64,000 nucleotides of DNA, taken from positions 19,987,460 to 20,051,459 of the forward strand of contig CM046341.1 in the NCBI GenBank assembly GCA_025403435.1. The letters run 5' to 3'. The DNA comes from Artocarpus heterophyllus. Taxonomy: Eukaryota; Streptophyta; Magnoliopsida; Rosales; Moraceae. The translations under genes were made by a program, and so were the position numbers. Numbering within the stretch: the first letter of the stretch is position 1; each line of letters opens with the position of its first letter. The notes beneath the pieces are model-generated. The model was not told the origin of the DNA, searched no databases, and was given only the letters and a program-made list of their open reading frames with translations. Positions 49,301 through 61,085 of the stretch are shown here, one piece after another.

Positions 49301-50895
49301 TGCAATATATAAATTATATTGTTTAATCACTTTCAAGTCAAGTATGATAATGATTTACGACTCATGTATGATTATGATTTACGATTCATGAATTACGAAA
49401 TTGTGATGTTATGGAGTGATAAGTCATACTCCATACATACAATAAGACAAGTGAAACTTATAAGACAAGTTAAGCGTGTCGTACCAACCTCCCGACCCAC
49501 GGGGAGGCTCTATATTAAAGTAATGAATGATCTTGGTGTCGTTGAGACCTCGCGAACCCTAACTTCCCAAGACTCGCGCGCAACCGATACGATCACTCGG
49601 GCCCAACGTAAGAAGATAAGTTACAGCTTAAATAATTAAGTATCAATCAAGTTGATAAGCAAGCATAAAATGCTCGTGCATATTTTTATTAAAATAATTT
49701 TTAATTATGTTTTGCAAGGCTAGTTTCCTACTTGCTGAGCGAAAGCTTATTTAAGTATGTTCATGCTGTAGGTAAGAAAAAAACCTGTCAGCGGCACTTG
49801 ATGGGCAGTGGTGAGCGACGAACGAATGGTGAAGATGGGAATGGATACCACTCACGCAATATAATATTTCCGCATTATTATTTTACGAATTTATGTATGT
49901 TTTATTTTACAAAATTTTGTATGCTTACACTTTACGAAAATTATGTGCATATGAATAAGTAAATAATTTACGTAATTATGTTTTAAAAATCGAGCTTGTG
50001 ATTAGACAACCTTGGTCCAGAGGATTTTAAAGTTTAAAAATGTTGCAATAGATAATGCAACAAATGCACGAAATTTGTAAAAAAGAAAATTATAAGTTAA
50101 TTTAGAATTACAAGGGAGTACGAGAGTTTTACGTTATGTTAAGAAATGAATTTTATGGATATGTTTTTATGAAATTATTACGAAAGTTTAAAAGAAAAGC
50201 TTTAAAAAATTAGTATCTTAATTTTAAAAGTTAAGTTATAAGAAATTATGTTTTGTTTAGTTAAGAAGGTTTACTTTAAGAAAATAATATGATATTTTTA
50301 AGACGTTAAAATTATAAGCAAAAATATAAAATAATTGCTAAGAAAGTTTTAGAGAGCATTTAAATGGGATTTTATTTTAATATTTAATTTAAAATTTGTC
50401 TTGAAAATAGTTTTATCTAAATTGAGAAATGTCTTTAAAGTAATAGTTGCTAAATAATTACTCTTATGTTTAAAAAGGAAAAGTTCAAGAAAATTACTAT
50501 GGTTATGTTTCAAGAAATTAACGTTATGAGTTATGTGAAGGATCGTCATGCTTTTAGAAATTATAGCTATGTTAAGACGTAATGCTTATTATTATGTTAT
50601 TATCACGTTTGAGAATTTTATGTATTATGTTAGGTTTACGCAATGAAGTTTTGAGAAATGATTATTATATCTTTTAAGGTTATGTGTTAAGAATTCTTTA
50701 TCAATAAGAATTCGTTTGTTATTAAGATTTGAAAAATAGTTATTACTTCTTCTAAGGTTTCATGTTAAGGATTCCACATTAAGAATCCATTTAAAAAAAA
50801 AACTATCCCGAATTTCTCTACCTTATTTGTAAGTAAGTTTAAGTTTATGATCATGTTTAAGTTAAGTGACGGCCACGTAAGGGCGGGTCGTTACA
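46362..50895 (+). repeat. Element E 5' LTR
   Basis: TGTAATGACCGAAAAAATCC...GGGCGGGTCGTTACA. It contains a TATA box at 47786-47793, a CT-rich leader, a GC-rich block of about 1.2 kb (47880-49130) and AT-rich flanks. The open frames at 48247-48654 and 49732-49962 have counterparts in the other LTR but no known domain. Confidence 0.9.
47786..47793 (+). promoter_or_regulatory. TATA box of the element E 5' LTR
   Basis: TATAAATA in GGGCCTATAAATACTTG, followed by an A-tract and a CT-rich stretch (47827-47880) typical of a plant transcription start and leader. Conserved at the same place in the 3' LTR. Confidence 0.7.
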
Positions 50896-50897
50896 GA

Positions 50898-50909
50898 TGG
50901 TATCAGAGC
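50898..50909 (+). promoter_or_regulatory. Primer-binding site of element E
   Basis: TGGTATCAGAGC two bases after the 5' LTR end; a perfect match to the complement of plant initiator tRNA-Met. Confidence 0.9.
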
Positions 50910-52084
50910 CGGTATCCTGCCATCCTATTTCACATCGTCACGCGCCTGCTTTGCCTCAGTCCAAGAAAGTTATTATAATTAAATGTTAAGACAAGTTACG
51001 TTAAATGATAGGTGTCGATTTTTCATGTAACGACAATCAAGTTATCGGCATGCAAGTACGATTTTAGATGTCCTCTTATGATCCAATGCCTAGCTTAGCC
51101 ATCAAGATGCCTCAAATCACAAGAAGCGATATTGGGTGACAACTTCCTAAGCAAGCAGGACAACTCCTAGAATCACGTGAACGCTCGAACCAACGCTTAG
51201 AGATGGTCGACACTCAAAGTACAATACAAGCGAGAATATTTGGATTTACAACCATAGAATTGGTAGATTGGCGAGTCGATAGAGGATCTAGAGGTTCCAC
51301 GGAATCTTCTCCAAATTTAAAAAATGATTAATAGATCTCACCAATTTTAATGTAACCTTTTCAATGATTATATTACCAAAAAAAAATTAATTAATTAATT
51401 AATAACAAAATATTCATTTTCTAAACTTCTTTCCTATCTTTCTGAAGACTTGCTTTTTATTTGTATTTCATCCCTTATTCCACTATATTAAATATGGAGC
51501 TACAATCAAGGTGGTTACACCTCAGAAAGGAAAAGAAGCCGCAAATTCTTCACAGCTTAATTACCAACCCATGACCAAAGCCGCCCCTCATGTAGCATAC
51601 AAGCAGATCTTCACAAAAAGCGGTTTCCATTGGCGGATAGACAATACTCTACACTTTGCCACGAGAATAAAGGAAGTGACAAATAGGTTATGCAAGGGGC
51701 ACGAGGAACGCAGTCCTCCTCAAAGAATTACCACCAAAGGCGAGGATGTCAAGAAATTTCTTCGAAGCACGAACGAGTACTTAGTTAGAAAGAATTTTTC
51801 AGCTTGGACCATTAACGAGGCATCGATATCTGAATCAGAGATGACGTAAAAGAATAAATAGGCATAGTACTACTACGAGGTTAGTAGTGAGACACGCCAT
51901 ACAATTGATTAAGTATACGTATAGTATATAAAATAAGATTTATGTATGAACAATAGAAGTTTTTGATAAGAAGAACTTCATGTTATGTGACCCACTAGAG
52001 GCGAGTCAAGTCTCGATCTCAACAATGGTCTATGATATGCAAAGATTGCTAACAAAGAAAGGGTTAGCAATTTCATGATATGAA

Positions 52085-52500
52085 AGTATGAATGTTACAA
52101 ACTATGATTGTTGTATGTATTATAAACGCAATGTGACCTATGAATATGATATGAAATAGTTGCTAACAAAAGTAAAATGTATAGCAACTCCATGATATGC
52201 AAGTATGAACGTTATGCATATGTATGATAAGAATATGCATGACATGAGTATGAATAAAATGTGAAAGTATGACATGTGAAAGTATGATTGACACATGTAT
52301 GAATGTTACAAACTATGATTGCTGTATGCATTATGACCCATGAATAAGATATGAAATAGTTGCTAACAAAAGTGAAATGTATAACAACTGCATGATATTA
52401 AAGTATGAACGTTATGCATATGTATGATAAGAATATGCATGACATGAATATGAAAAAAATGTGAAAGCATGGCATGTAAAAGTATGATATGAATGACATG
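52085..52500. repeat. Two-copy tandem repeat, period about 215 bases
   Basis: GAATGTTACAAACTATGATT occurs at 52090 and again at 52305, each followed by the same order of phrases (ATAGTTGCTAACAAAAGT, GAACGTTATGCATATGTATG, ATATGCATGACATGA). The copies differ at scattered sites. Confidence 0.85.
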
Positions 52501-55500
52501 TATATGTATGATATGTTTGTGAATATGATGTGTATGTATGATTCATGTATGAAAGTTAGGTTTGATATTTGTTATTTGGATTATAAACATGAGATAGCTT
52601 ATAAGTACCACGAAATGCATAATAAATATGCATGATTAAGCCCATAAGGAACCCAATAAGTACTTAACGTATTAGATTACGATAAAATTATAAATTCCAC
52701 AAAAATCATCGTTTCGTTAAGGATGAACACATAGATCCTTATAAGAAATTGGATATAAGTAGAAGTTCAAGGTATAAGAGAAGAACTTCCCAGAGGTCAT
52801 AGACTGTCTATGGGTGGTTACTTCTAAACTAGTATCCGACCAAACAGACCCCACAATAGTGATCTCAAGATGAAACAATGTCCTCCCCAACCCACAGATA
52901 ATATATATATATATATATATATATATTGGAAAAAGAATAAACAATAAATAAGTTATGTGGATCGGTCGAACACCATCCTATAAGAAGTTAAGATCATGAT
53001 AAGTAGAGATTGATGAAACAAAGTTGCTTCCACATACCCAAAAGATGTAAGTGACATCACAAGGATATTAGAAGAAAATAAGAATGACAATGTACAGTCA
53101 TGATTATACCGGGTTAAGAAATAAGATAGGAGAAGGCTACATAATGGTTCAAAATCTGAACCCCTATAATAGAGCTACAAAACTCTGATAAAGTAACCAT
53201 GACAAAGGGAAACCAATAGGAATTTCTAAACAAGAGAATACAGTCCATCATATGACTCGATGACATCTAGTCATCAATAACCATAAAACCCAGTTTAAGA
53301 TAAGCAGGTAGATGTGTTGTTTCAAGAACACAGTCTACCATGTCGTTAACTGACCTTTAGTCATCACCAAGCAAAGAACCAATGTAAAGCAAGTAGACAG
53401 AGATGTCCGCTTAAGATAACAAATATAAGATTCTTAGCTGGAGCAGTAAGCTTACAAATTCAGGGTACTAAGCTAAGAAGGCCATCTCAAATAGAAGCGG
53501 TCCCCCTCTAGTTAACGAGGTCTTTAGAAAGACAAGATTCTTGGAATAAGCAAAATCAAAGACCCTAGAGTCAAACACCGAACCTTCACTAAAAACAGAT
53601 GCTACGGAATACGGGCATAGGGATAATAAAAACCCTTTTGACTAGCTAAGACGTGCCATATTGAGGAGAAATCCTCTAGAATTGGTGGTAGAGCATACTA
53701 ATGAGAGTATTGCTCAACCTTTTAAGAAAAACTTAGTTATGTAGCAAATGGTTGGAGTAATCCTATGTTATTTCCATCAATATATATTTATAAGTGTGCT
53801 TAGCATGTAAAATAAGCCCAACCATGACATCAGCCTAATAGTAAAATTTTTGGGACTCTTAGCAGAAGACTCCAAAGCTGAGACTACGAAGTTGTAGCAA
53901 GTCCCTCAAGAAACGATAGACATAACGGAGTGGTTCCTTCGAGAGCATCAATGCGACCTCCTTGATAAGAGTATAAATAGTAAGAATTAGAGAACTGACC
54001 ATGTCTGGACAATATGATTAGTGAGTTTAAGAGTAAGATGTCGAGGCTTGGGACGTAGCGGCGGTTTAAGGGCCATTTATACGCCCCTCCCGATGCCAAA
54101 TAAAAAGGTGCGCTAATATTAAGATTAGGGATAGTATGAGGGGAGGATGACACATATAGTGTCTACCAAGTAAAGTTGCGCATCTGAGGATAGATTTATA
54201 GGCACATCTCAACATTAGGAATCACACGATAGACAAGTAAGGCTTGTCGCCCTTCCAATCGCGATAGAACTAATAGGATTTGCCATTTGACGAGTTGGAA
54301 TATATTGTTAATATATATATATATATATATCTATATTAACCATACCCAAGATTAGAGTGATATGGATTAACACGTTAGAATTATTATGACATAGTAAGAC
54401 ACATACCTCAAGTAAGGTCATAAGAATAGGTGTCCAGCCCAAATTGCTCATCTAGAAGATAGATGAACATAAAAAAAAAAAGAAAAAAAAAAGAAAAAAA
54501 ATGATAGATTCCTTCCCGATAAAATATTGTAGCCATCAAAACTAATGACCTACAAGTATACCCTTCATCACATCACATGAACATAGTACATTTTAAAAGG
54601 ATGTTTTTCGTTAATTTGATGTAAAATTTCAACTTACGTTTTTCCAACGAATACACTTACTACAAGCCATTTTTATAATTTTCATGAGTATAATATGAAC
54701 TCTCTTATTGTCATGAACCAATCAAGTTAAAGAATGTAATGGTCAAATCCTTGAGGAAGAAGTAAGTTCCAAGATAGGGACCATCCATGTTAAGTTAAGG
54801 ATTCTAACAGCTTGAGATCAATATTATACTAAAAGTACCTATGGATTAAGTAGGACCCATAAGCAGCTTTTTCTTTTATTATAAACATGTTTGGGTCCTT
54901 ACTCATGAAGCACAAGATTTTGTCAAGTTTAAAAATTGATTTAAATTGTAAAAAAAAAAGTGTTTAAGAAATTATTATTACTATGTTCAACAAGTAAATA
55001 GAAGTTTATGAAATGTTTTGTTGAGACAAAAAAATGATTTTTATTAAAATGAAAATGACTGTTGTATTTTAGAAAGTTATAAATAATATATATATATACA
55101 CACACAGAGAGACTTTCATAGAAACATTAAAGAAGCCTTAGAACGATATAGGACACTAAAGTGGCCTAAAAAGAAGGAACACATAGTCAACTATAGACAT
55201 GAAATTCACAAGTAGAGAAAGTTAAGACACATCATGAATGTTTCCACAGTGGAAACAAAGTTGATTAGAACCCTGAAAGAGAGATAAGCTCTATAGATTT
55301 TAAAATACAGTAAGATGACACACATATGATTATGCCATTAAACAAGATGAGACAGTTAAGGCTAGAATGATACGATTTTCTATGAAAATAGGTGCTCAAA
55401 AGAGTAGAATTTCAATCCTAAGGTGGGTAGAACATATACTAGACTCTAATGAACCTTTTTATAGGTTAAAGGAGACAATATAGTTTTGCTCCTTTAGAAG

Positions 55501-56223
55501 AGCATACCCCACTCAGTAGCATAAGATTTAGACCGAAAATGATTTCTTACCCATAAATGGGTCGTGGAAATCCATAAAACTACCTAAGTTCTTATGATAT
55601 GCCATAGTAGCATGACCTATGTTCTAGGGTAAGTATAAGTAAAGGAAATCAATAGTACGATTTCATAAACTATGAGAATCTATTACCCCGATATGTCACG
55701 ATGGTATGTTAAAATGTCTAGAATAAGCCCGCCTAAGGAGAATCTTTGGTACGATCTCCACACGTTTGGGATATAATGCACCCCATTATATAGTATCACC
55801 ATGAGATTTTCTATTGACAGAAAGATAAAATCTCCAATTTACCTTTAAGAGACTAGAAGAAATTGCTAAAAGACAATAGTTTTGATTAGAAATCGTGAGA
55901 ATGATTTAAATAATCAAGTATAACCTAGAAATTTCCCATGACTAATATAAAGGTCACGTGAGCAAAACCAAGAGAAACCCTACGAATATGAAAAATGGGA
56001 ATGAATTTCCTTTTTCTCGCACCTCGAGGAGAGGCAAGACAAGTTCAAGAGAGATATGAAAGGATAAGCGTAAATGTTATGAACCCTTAGAAGTTTTAAA
56101 ACAAGTAGATAAACATGTTTTAGACAATCATTATCACTAGTTAAGGATGACTACGTGATAAAGACCTATAGATTAAGCAATAAAAAGATAAATTTCTTGG
56201 CCAGACCCTATGTACCAGATCAT

Positions 56224-56367
56224 GATCTGGAGGCAAATACGCAACATGATCTAGAGGCAAATATGCAACCTGATCTGGAGGCAAATACGCAACCTGATCT
56301 GGAGGCAAATATGCAACCTGATCTGGAGGCAAATACGCAACCTGATCTGGAGGCAGATATGCAACCT
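56224..56367 (+). repeat. 24-bp tandem repeat, six copies, in an open frame
   Basis: Unit GATCTGGAGGCAAATACGCA plus ACCT repeated six times without a gap. Odd copies have AATACG and even copies AATATG or GATATG, so the true period is 48 bases. It lies in the plus frame 56155-56457 and encodes alternating DLEANTQP / DLEANMQP; the minus frame is open as well. The frame ends about 110 bases before the 3' LTR. Confidence 0.93.
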
Positions 56368-56554
56368 AACATGCGAAATAGAATAAGTGCAAGACGTGAA
56401 ACAAGAGAAAGAATAGATTCAAGGAAGCAAGGAAAAATTTCCATATCAAGATTTTGAGGCAAAGTTGCCAAAAGAAAGAAAAACCCCATGGGATTAGGAT
56501 ACAAAGCCATAAGATACCCTTAGTTTATCTCAATTCTTGAGGATGAAAATTTTA

Positions 56555-56568
56555 TAAGGTGGGTAGAT
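56555..56568 (+). promoter_or_regulatory. Polypurine tract of element E
   Basis: AAGGTGGGTAGAT lies directly before the TG of the 3' LTR, the place of the plus-strand primer. It is interrupted by T residues, so it is a weak tract. Confidence 0.6.
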
Positions 56569-59500
56569 TGTAATGACCGAAAAAATCCAAAATTAATAAG
56601 TATGATTAATTAAGGATTTTCCATAATTACTTAGCTAAGTACTTAAGAAAGGACAAGATTTGAGTTTATTTACACTCAAATTTGAAGGTTTTAATAGCTC
56701 TAAGACCTTAGAAATAAATAATGTTGGGAATGCACAAATTTATGTGCTTTATTTATGAAACATGTAACAATGTAATGTCATGATGGTACATTAAAATAAT
56801 TAAAAATAATTATTTAATGTGCTAAACTAAAAGTTTATGATTTATTGATTTCATGTACGAGCCAAAGAAGTAATTGTTATAAGAATCTCAATTAGAATGT
56901 TTAAATTGAGATTACTTGGCAAAAGTGGAATTTTCAACTTACTATGATGACGTGGAAAATTCCTATATGATGTCAGTTCAGTAAAAGAAGCCCAGATCAA
57001 AAGTGATCATGAGCTCCATACCATAAATTGAAAATGGTGAGCACCAAGTTCAAGTATGCAAGATTTATGACATGTTTTACTATAATTGATCTCGAAATTT
57101 ATAGAGGTCATAAAGTAATATAAGAATTTTAAGAAAGTTATAAATATCATTGGAAGTTCGAGATTTCCAATATTTTGAATGTGTATAGTTAATTATTATA
57201 CACATTAATAATTACGCAAAGTTTATTATTATTGTTGTAATGACAATAATAATAATAGCAGTTGTCATAGTAATAGTAAAGAAGAAGAAGGGCATTGATT
57301 GGATCCATAAATGTTAATCTATTGCTAAGTTGTGGAGCCATAAATAACTCTTTACGAGAAATAGTTCACGTTATATCCGTAAAGCACGAAATTGTGCTAA
57401 GTTGGGAATTTTAAATTAAATTGACTTTTAGATAGTCAATTTAATTTACAAAACTTTTACAAAATTACAACTATTGTTTTCATAATGAAATTGAAGTTTA
57501 CAATATGAAAATTCTTAGTGAGAAGTATATGTTATAAATTTTAAAATTTTAAAAGTAAAATAATAAAAATAAAATAATAATTAATAATTATAATAATAAT
57601 AAAATAATTACGTTGAGCAAAGTTTTAAATACATAATATCTTTCTTAGAATTCATATACATGTATATATACATATATGTGTGTATACAGTTACAAAAAAT
57701 AGTTAATCATCAGTTTTAAAGATAAATGTTTCAAAGTTTACGGTTTCAAAATTAAATCACAAAATCCATATAGTATGGATAAATTTTATGAAAATGATTT
57801 TATGACAGTATGAAGATGTTTATACGGCAATGATACAACAAGAAAATTAGAATTTATGTAATATTTTAAAGAATGAGAATATTACAATTTTAAAAAAATA
57901 CAGTTATGTCTATAAAAATTTCAAGTTTACGGATCAAATTTGATCAACCCGACACAACATGTATTTAACTGTGTGGACCACAAGAGGGCCTATAAATACT
58001 TGACAAAAAAAAAAAAAATCAGGCCAATCACACCAGCTCCCTTCTCTCTCTACTTTCTCTTTCTACTCTCTCTCTCCTCAAACTCAGTCCAAGAATCCGG
58101 CCTCCATTTGTGACACCTCCCATACCATTGGAAAGCTCTCCTCGAGCTGGTTCCAATGACATGCTGAGCCGACCATAACTCTGCCAGAGCAGCCCGTAAG
58201 CGCCGATTGAAGCCGCTGAAACACGTCACCTTTTCGACGTGATTTCTCCGTCATCCAACCTCCGATTGACATGATCTTGGTGTCCACGACTCAGATTGAT
58301 GAGAGGAAGAAGAAGGCACCGATCACCCTGCTCGATTTTAGCTGTAGCAAAATGGCAGAGCTACCCCATTCCTTCCATCGTGCCACCCTGCTATCTTGTC
58401 ATCACCGACTTCGTTGATTGACACCGCCTGGACCAAAAGAATCAGAGGGTGTCGGTGAGCAAAAGGCCCCAATCAATTATTGGAAAACCTCACCCATCAT
58501 CGAAGTTCGAACGGCTCCAATTCCACCGTCGTGAGGAACACTGATCACGACATTTTCGACCACCTCGTCCCAAATTGGACGAGGGGAAATGTCCAGGCCT
58601 GCACGATGAAGCTTCCCAACACCTCAATTTTGGGGAAACGCCGCGAGAAGGAGGAGATCCAAGACCCACAGTGGAGCGCCACTGTGAGGAGGTGGAGCCA
58701 TCATTCCACACCATGTCGAGCCCCAACATTAGAGGGGAAATGTTCAGAGAGCTACGGGGAACAAAACCCCCAACTCAATTTCACGGTAGATTCGCCGGAG
58801 ATAGGAGATCGAAGTCTCCATTTTTGGCTATCGATATTGAGCTTCGATTAGCATAGTTTGAGGCCGAATTGGGTGAAATTGACACCACCATTGGACTCAA
58901 AATGGTCAACTTAGGGGGGGTAGGCTCGAGCCCAGCCACCAATGGAGCCCAACGGTGGCGGTCAACAGTCGGTCAACGGTCGCTCAACGGCCACTTTGGG
59001 TTTTTATGATCCAGACCTTCGATCGATGATCTAAGACCGCCTCTCGACTTGTTTCAACGCTCTGAACGCGATGGTGATCCCCGTTCAAGCTAATTCTACT
59101 CCGATAAAAATTGTCTGGTACCGACTGTACGTGGATCGAGGCTACTCAGACTGCAGTAACGGAGTCCAGAATGATGTTTTCAACAATAAGAAATCTCCAT
59201 GGGTCATTCCTAGCCATCCACAGTGGTCCGAGGAGCACTGTGAGGATGTAGCGTAGACTGTGGACACAGCGAGATACAACTAGACCTGCTCAGCTCGGAG
59301 TCCAAGTAAGTAGGAATCTCGCCTATAGTATTAATAGTTTTAAAAATAAATTAATTTTAAATATTTTCATAAAATTTATGAAAATGCATGATCAGTGATT
59401 TATTACACTATTATATGTTATGATGTGATATGTTATGTTATGACATGATGTGAAATGCTATGATGCTGATGACATGATTAATGTGTGATGTATGCAATAT

Positions 59501-61085
59501 ATAAATTATATTGTTTAATCACTTTGAAGTCAAGTATGATAATGATTTACGACTCATGTGTGATAATGATTTACGATTCATGAATTACGAAATTGTGATG
59601 TTATGTAGTGATAAGTCATACTGCATACACACAATAAGACAAGTGAAACTTATAAGACAAGTTAAGCGTGTCGTACCAACCTCCTAACCCACGGGAAGGC
59701 TCCATGTTAAAATAATGAATGATCTTGGTGTCGTTGGGACCTTGCGAACCCTAACTTCCTAAGACTCGCGCGCAACCGGTACGATCACTCGGGCCCAAAG
59801 TAAGAAGATAAGTTACAACTTAAATAATTAAGTATCAATCAAGTTGATAAGCAAGCATAAAATGCTCATGCATATTTTTATTAAAATGATTTTTAATTAT
59901 GTTTTACGAGGCTAATTTCCTACTTGCTGAGCGAAAGCTCATTTAAGTATGTTCATGCTGTAGGTAAGAAAAAAACCTGTCAGCGGCACTTGATGGGCAG
60001 TGGTGAGCGGCGAACGAATGGTGAAGATGGGAATGGATACTGCTCACGCAATGTAATATTTCTGCATTATTATTTTACGAATTTATGTATGTTTTATTTT
60101 ACGAAATTTCGTATGCTTACACTTTACAAAAATTATGTGCATATGAATAAGTAAATAATTTACGTAATTATGTTTTAAAAACCGAGCTTGTGATTACGCA
60201 ACCTTGGTCCAGAGAATTTTAAAGTTTAAAAATGTTGCAATAGATAATGCAACAAATGCACGAAATTTGTAAGAAAGAAAATTATAAGTTCATTTAGAAT
60301 TACAATGTATTATGAGAGTTTTACGTTATGTTAAGAAATGAATTTTATGGATATGTTTTTATGAAATTATTACGAAAGTTTAAAAGAAAAGCTTTAAGAA
60401 ATTAGTATCTTAAACTTAAAAGTTAAGTTATAAGAAATTGTGTTTTGTTTAGTTAAGAAGGTTTACTTTAAGAAAATAATATGATATTTTTAAGATGTTA
60501 AAATTATAAGCAAAAATATATAATAATTGCTAAATAAGTTTTAGAGAGCATTTAAATGGGATTTTATTTTTAATTTAATTTAAAATTTGTCTTGAAAATA
60601 GTTTTATCTAAATTGAAAAATGTCTTTAAAGTAATAGTTACTAAATAATTACTCTTTTGTTTAAAAATGAAAAGTTAAAGAAAATTACTATGGTTATGTT
60701 TCAAGAAATTAACGTTATGAGTTATGTGAAGGATCATCATGCTGTAAGAAATTATAACTATGTTAAGACGTAATGCTTATTATTACGTTATTATCACGTT
60801 TGAGAATTTTATGTATTACGTTAGGTTTACGCAATGAAGTTTTGAGAAATGATTATTATATCTTTTAAGGTTATGTGTTAAGAATTCTTTATCAATAAGA
60901 ATCATTTGTTATTAAGATTTGAAAAATAGTTATTACTTCCTCTAAGGTTTCATGTTAAGGGTTCCACAGTAAGAATCCATTTAAAAAAAAAATTATCCCG
61001 AATTTCTCTACCTTATTTGTAAGTAAGTTTAAGTTTATGATCATGTTTAATTAAGTGACGGCCACATAAGGGCAGGGTCGTTACA
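56569..61085 (+). repeat. Element E 3' LTR
   Basis: 4,517 bases, colinear with the 5' LTR. TATAAATA at 57991-57998 with the same CT-rich leader. Ends GGGCAGGGTCGTTACA. The frame at 58575-58856 shares its stop position and reading frame with 48247-48654 in the 5' LTR. Confidence 0.9.

Larger units (their letters stand above)
50910..56554 (+). other. Internal region of element E, apparently noncoding
   Basis: 5.6 kb without recognisable retroviral domains in any frame. The longest plus frame, 51511-51849 (112 residues, starting MVTPQKGKEAANSSQLNYQP), matches nothing I know; its composition is protein-like but it is isolated. The rest holds tandem repeats (52085-52500, 56224-56367), AT microsatellites at about 52901-52926 and 54309-54331, and an A-rich tract at 54472-54500. 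Confidence 0.6.
46362..61085 (+). mobile_element. LARD-like retrotransposon E (4.5-kb LTRs, no gag-pol recognised)
   Basis: LTRs 46362-50895 and 56569-61085 (4,534 and 4,517 bases) bounded by TGTAATGACC and GGTCGTTACA. The internal region 50896-56568 is 5.67 kb. A perfect initiator tRNA-Met primer site follows the left LTR and a purine-rich tract precedes the right one. I find no gag, protease, RT, integrase or chromodomain motif. This architecture fits large retrotransposon derivatives (LARDs), which depend on proteins from a partner. The LTRs are close: in the first 220 bases I count four substitutions and one indel. A perfect target duplication is not visible (TATCA left, AATGA right), although the flanks rejoin element D. 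Confidence 0.85.

Noticed and set aside
49732..49962. A 76-residue frame repeated at 59924-60154
   Set aside because: Same reason: LTR duplication. Composition follows the AT-rich DNA and no domain is seen.
56224..56367. CRISPR-like array
   Set aside because: The units are adjacent with no spacers, in plant nuclear DNA. It is a simple tandem repeat.
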